Positions 7,098 to 7,389 of a DNA stretch of 7,389 nucleotides are shown here, in pieces. Position numbers and translations under genes: made by a program. Source of the DNA: Conexibacter sp. Lineage in GTDB: Bacteria > Actinomycetota > Thermoleophilia > Solirubrobacterales > Solirubrobacteraceae. The stretch spans positions 1 through 7,389 of the forward strand of contig JAOPZG010000015.1 in the NCBI GenBank assembly GCA_025964215.1, in the 5' to 3' direction. The notes beneath the pieces were generated by a model. The model did no database searches and was not told where the DNA came from. It saw only the letters and a program-made list of their open reading frames with translations. Numbering within the stretch: the stretch's first letter is position 1; each line of letters starts with the position of its first letter.

Positions 7098-7367
7098 ATG
7101 CGCCGCCTGACCACCACCCTGCTGCTCAACCTCTCGCTGCTGGCCCTCTTCGCGCCGTCCGCGCTGGCCCAGGCCTCGGGCGAGGGCTCCTACGGCGCCG
7201 TCGGCGACAAGGCCGTGACGAACAGCGCGTTCATCATCATCGCCTTCTTCCCGCTCTTCGTGCTCGTCGTCTCGCTGCTCCAGTGGCGCCTCGAGAAGCG
7301 CAAGGACGCCAAGAAGGCCGCAGTGAAGTCCGCCGGCGGCGACGCCCGCTGGCGCGGCGGCTGGTAG
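7098..7367 (+). CDS. Small membrane protein with signal peptide and one transmembrane helix
   Basis: An 89-residue protein from ATG 7098 to TAG 7365-7367. Residues 1-24 form a signal peptide (MRR, hydrophobic LLLNLSLLALF, then ALA before QAS). A short polar segment (25-42) follows, then a hydrophobic helix at about 43-62 (SAFIIIAFFPLFVLVVSLLQ). The tail WRLEKRKDAKKAAVK is strongly basic and ends in WRGGW. The predicted topology is a short outside segment, one membrane span and a cytoplasmic basic tail. I do not recognise a named family; it resembles small hypothetical proteins I associate with Solirubrobacterales (unverified recall). An in-frame ATG at 7053 exists but would overlap the crotonase start and put a non-hydrophobic extension before the signal peptide, so 7098 is preferred. 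Confidence 0.8.
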   Translation: MRRLTTTLLLNLSLLALFAPSALAQASGEGSYGAVGDKAVTNSAFIIIAFFPLFVLVVSLLQWRLEKRKDAKKAAVKSAGGDARWRGGW

Positions 7368-7372
7368 CGGCA

Positions 7373-7387
7373 TCGCCCAGAGGGCGA
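7373..7387 (+). terminator. Short perfect hairpin after the small membrane protein gene (possible terminator, truncated)
   Basis: TCGCCC at 7373-7378 pairs with GGGCGA at 7382-7387 around the loop AGA. It begins 5 bp after the stop codon at 7367. The window ends 2 bp later, so the presence of a T-run cannot be judged. Confidence 0.35.
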
Positions 7388-7389
7388 AG

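Overview
This is a very GC-rich window with strong G/C preference at third codon positions, actinobacterial in character. The gene content (an ABC-F protein beginning MAV, paired double-YbjQ proteins, a secreted alpha/beta hydrolase, a small signal-peptide membrane protein ending in WRGGW) and start sites that look leaderless fit a soil actinobacterium, most likely Thermoleophilia/Solirubrobacterales. That placement is an inference from recall of gene families, not a computed one.

Layout. (1) Positions 1-843, minus: a partial sugar phosphate isomerase/epimerase-like TIM barrel whose 3' end lies beyond the left edge. Just upstream, at 864-907, are four direct repeats on an exact 11-bp period, resembling the tandem sites of PhoB/PhoP-type response regulators. 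(2) Positions 922-4959, minus: a four-gene run read right to left, consisting of an ABC-F ATPase, a 123-residue protein of unknown function, and two consecutive double-YbjQ proteins. The first two spacings are tight (9 bp, then a 4-bp ATGA overlap). The last has a 109-bp gap that is open in the frame of the downstream gene but lacks a start codon. (3) Positions 4982-6343, plus: a secreted alpha/beta hydrolase, divergent from the ABC-F gene across only 22 bp. (4) Positions 6340-7068, minus: a crotonase-fold protein convergent with the hydrolase, the two stop codons sharing the palindrome CTAG. (5) Positions 7098-7367, plus: a small signal-peptide and single-span membrane protein, divergent from the crotonase across 29 bp, followed by a short hairpin at the window end.

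Working together. The ABC-F/123-aa/YbjQ/YbjQ run is probably one transcript. ABC-F proteins act on ribosomes. The YbjQ fold is a small oligomer-forming domain labelled putative heavy-metal-binding without a settled function, so no shared pathway can be claimed. The other genes look like independent units. No mobile element, CRISPR array, tRNA or rRNA was seen. The items most worth following are the 11-bp repeat array, the missing start of the last YbjQ gene, the four-domain YbjQ operon, and the crotonase lacking one catalytic glutamate.
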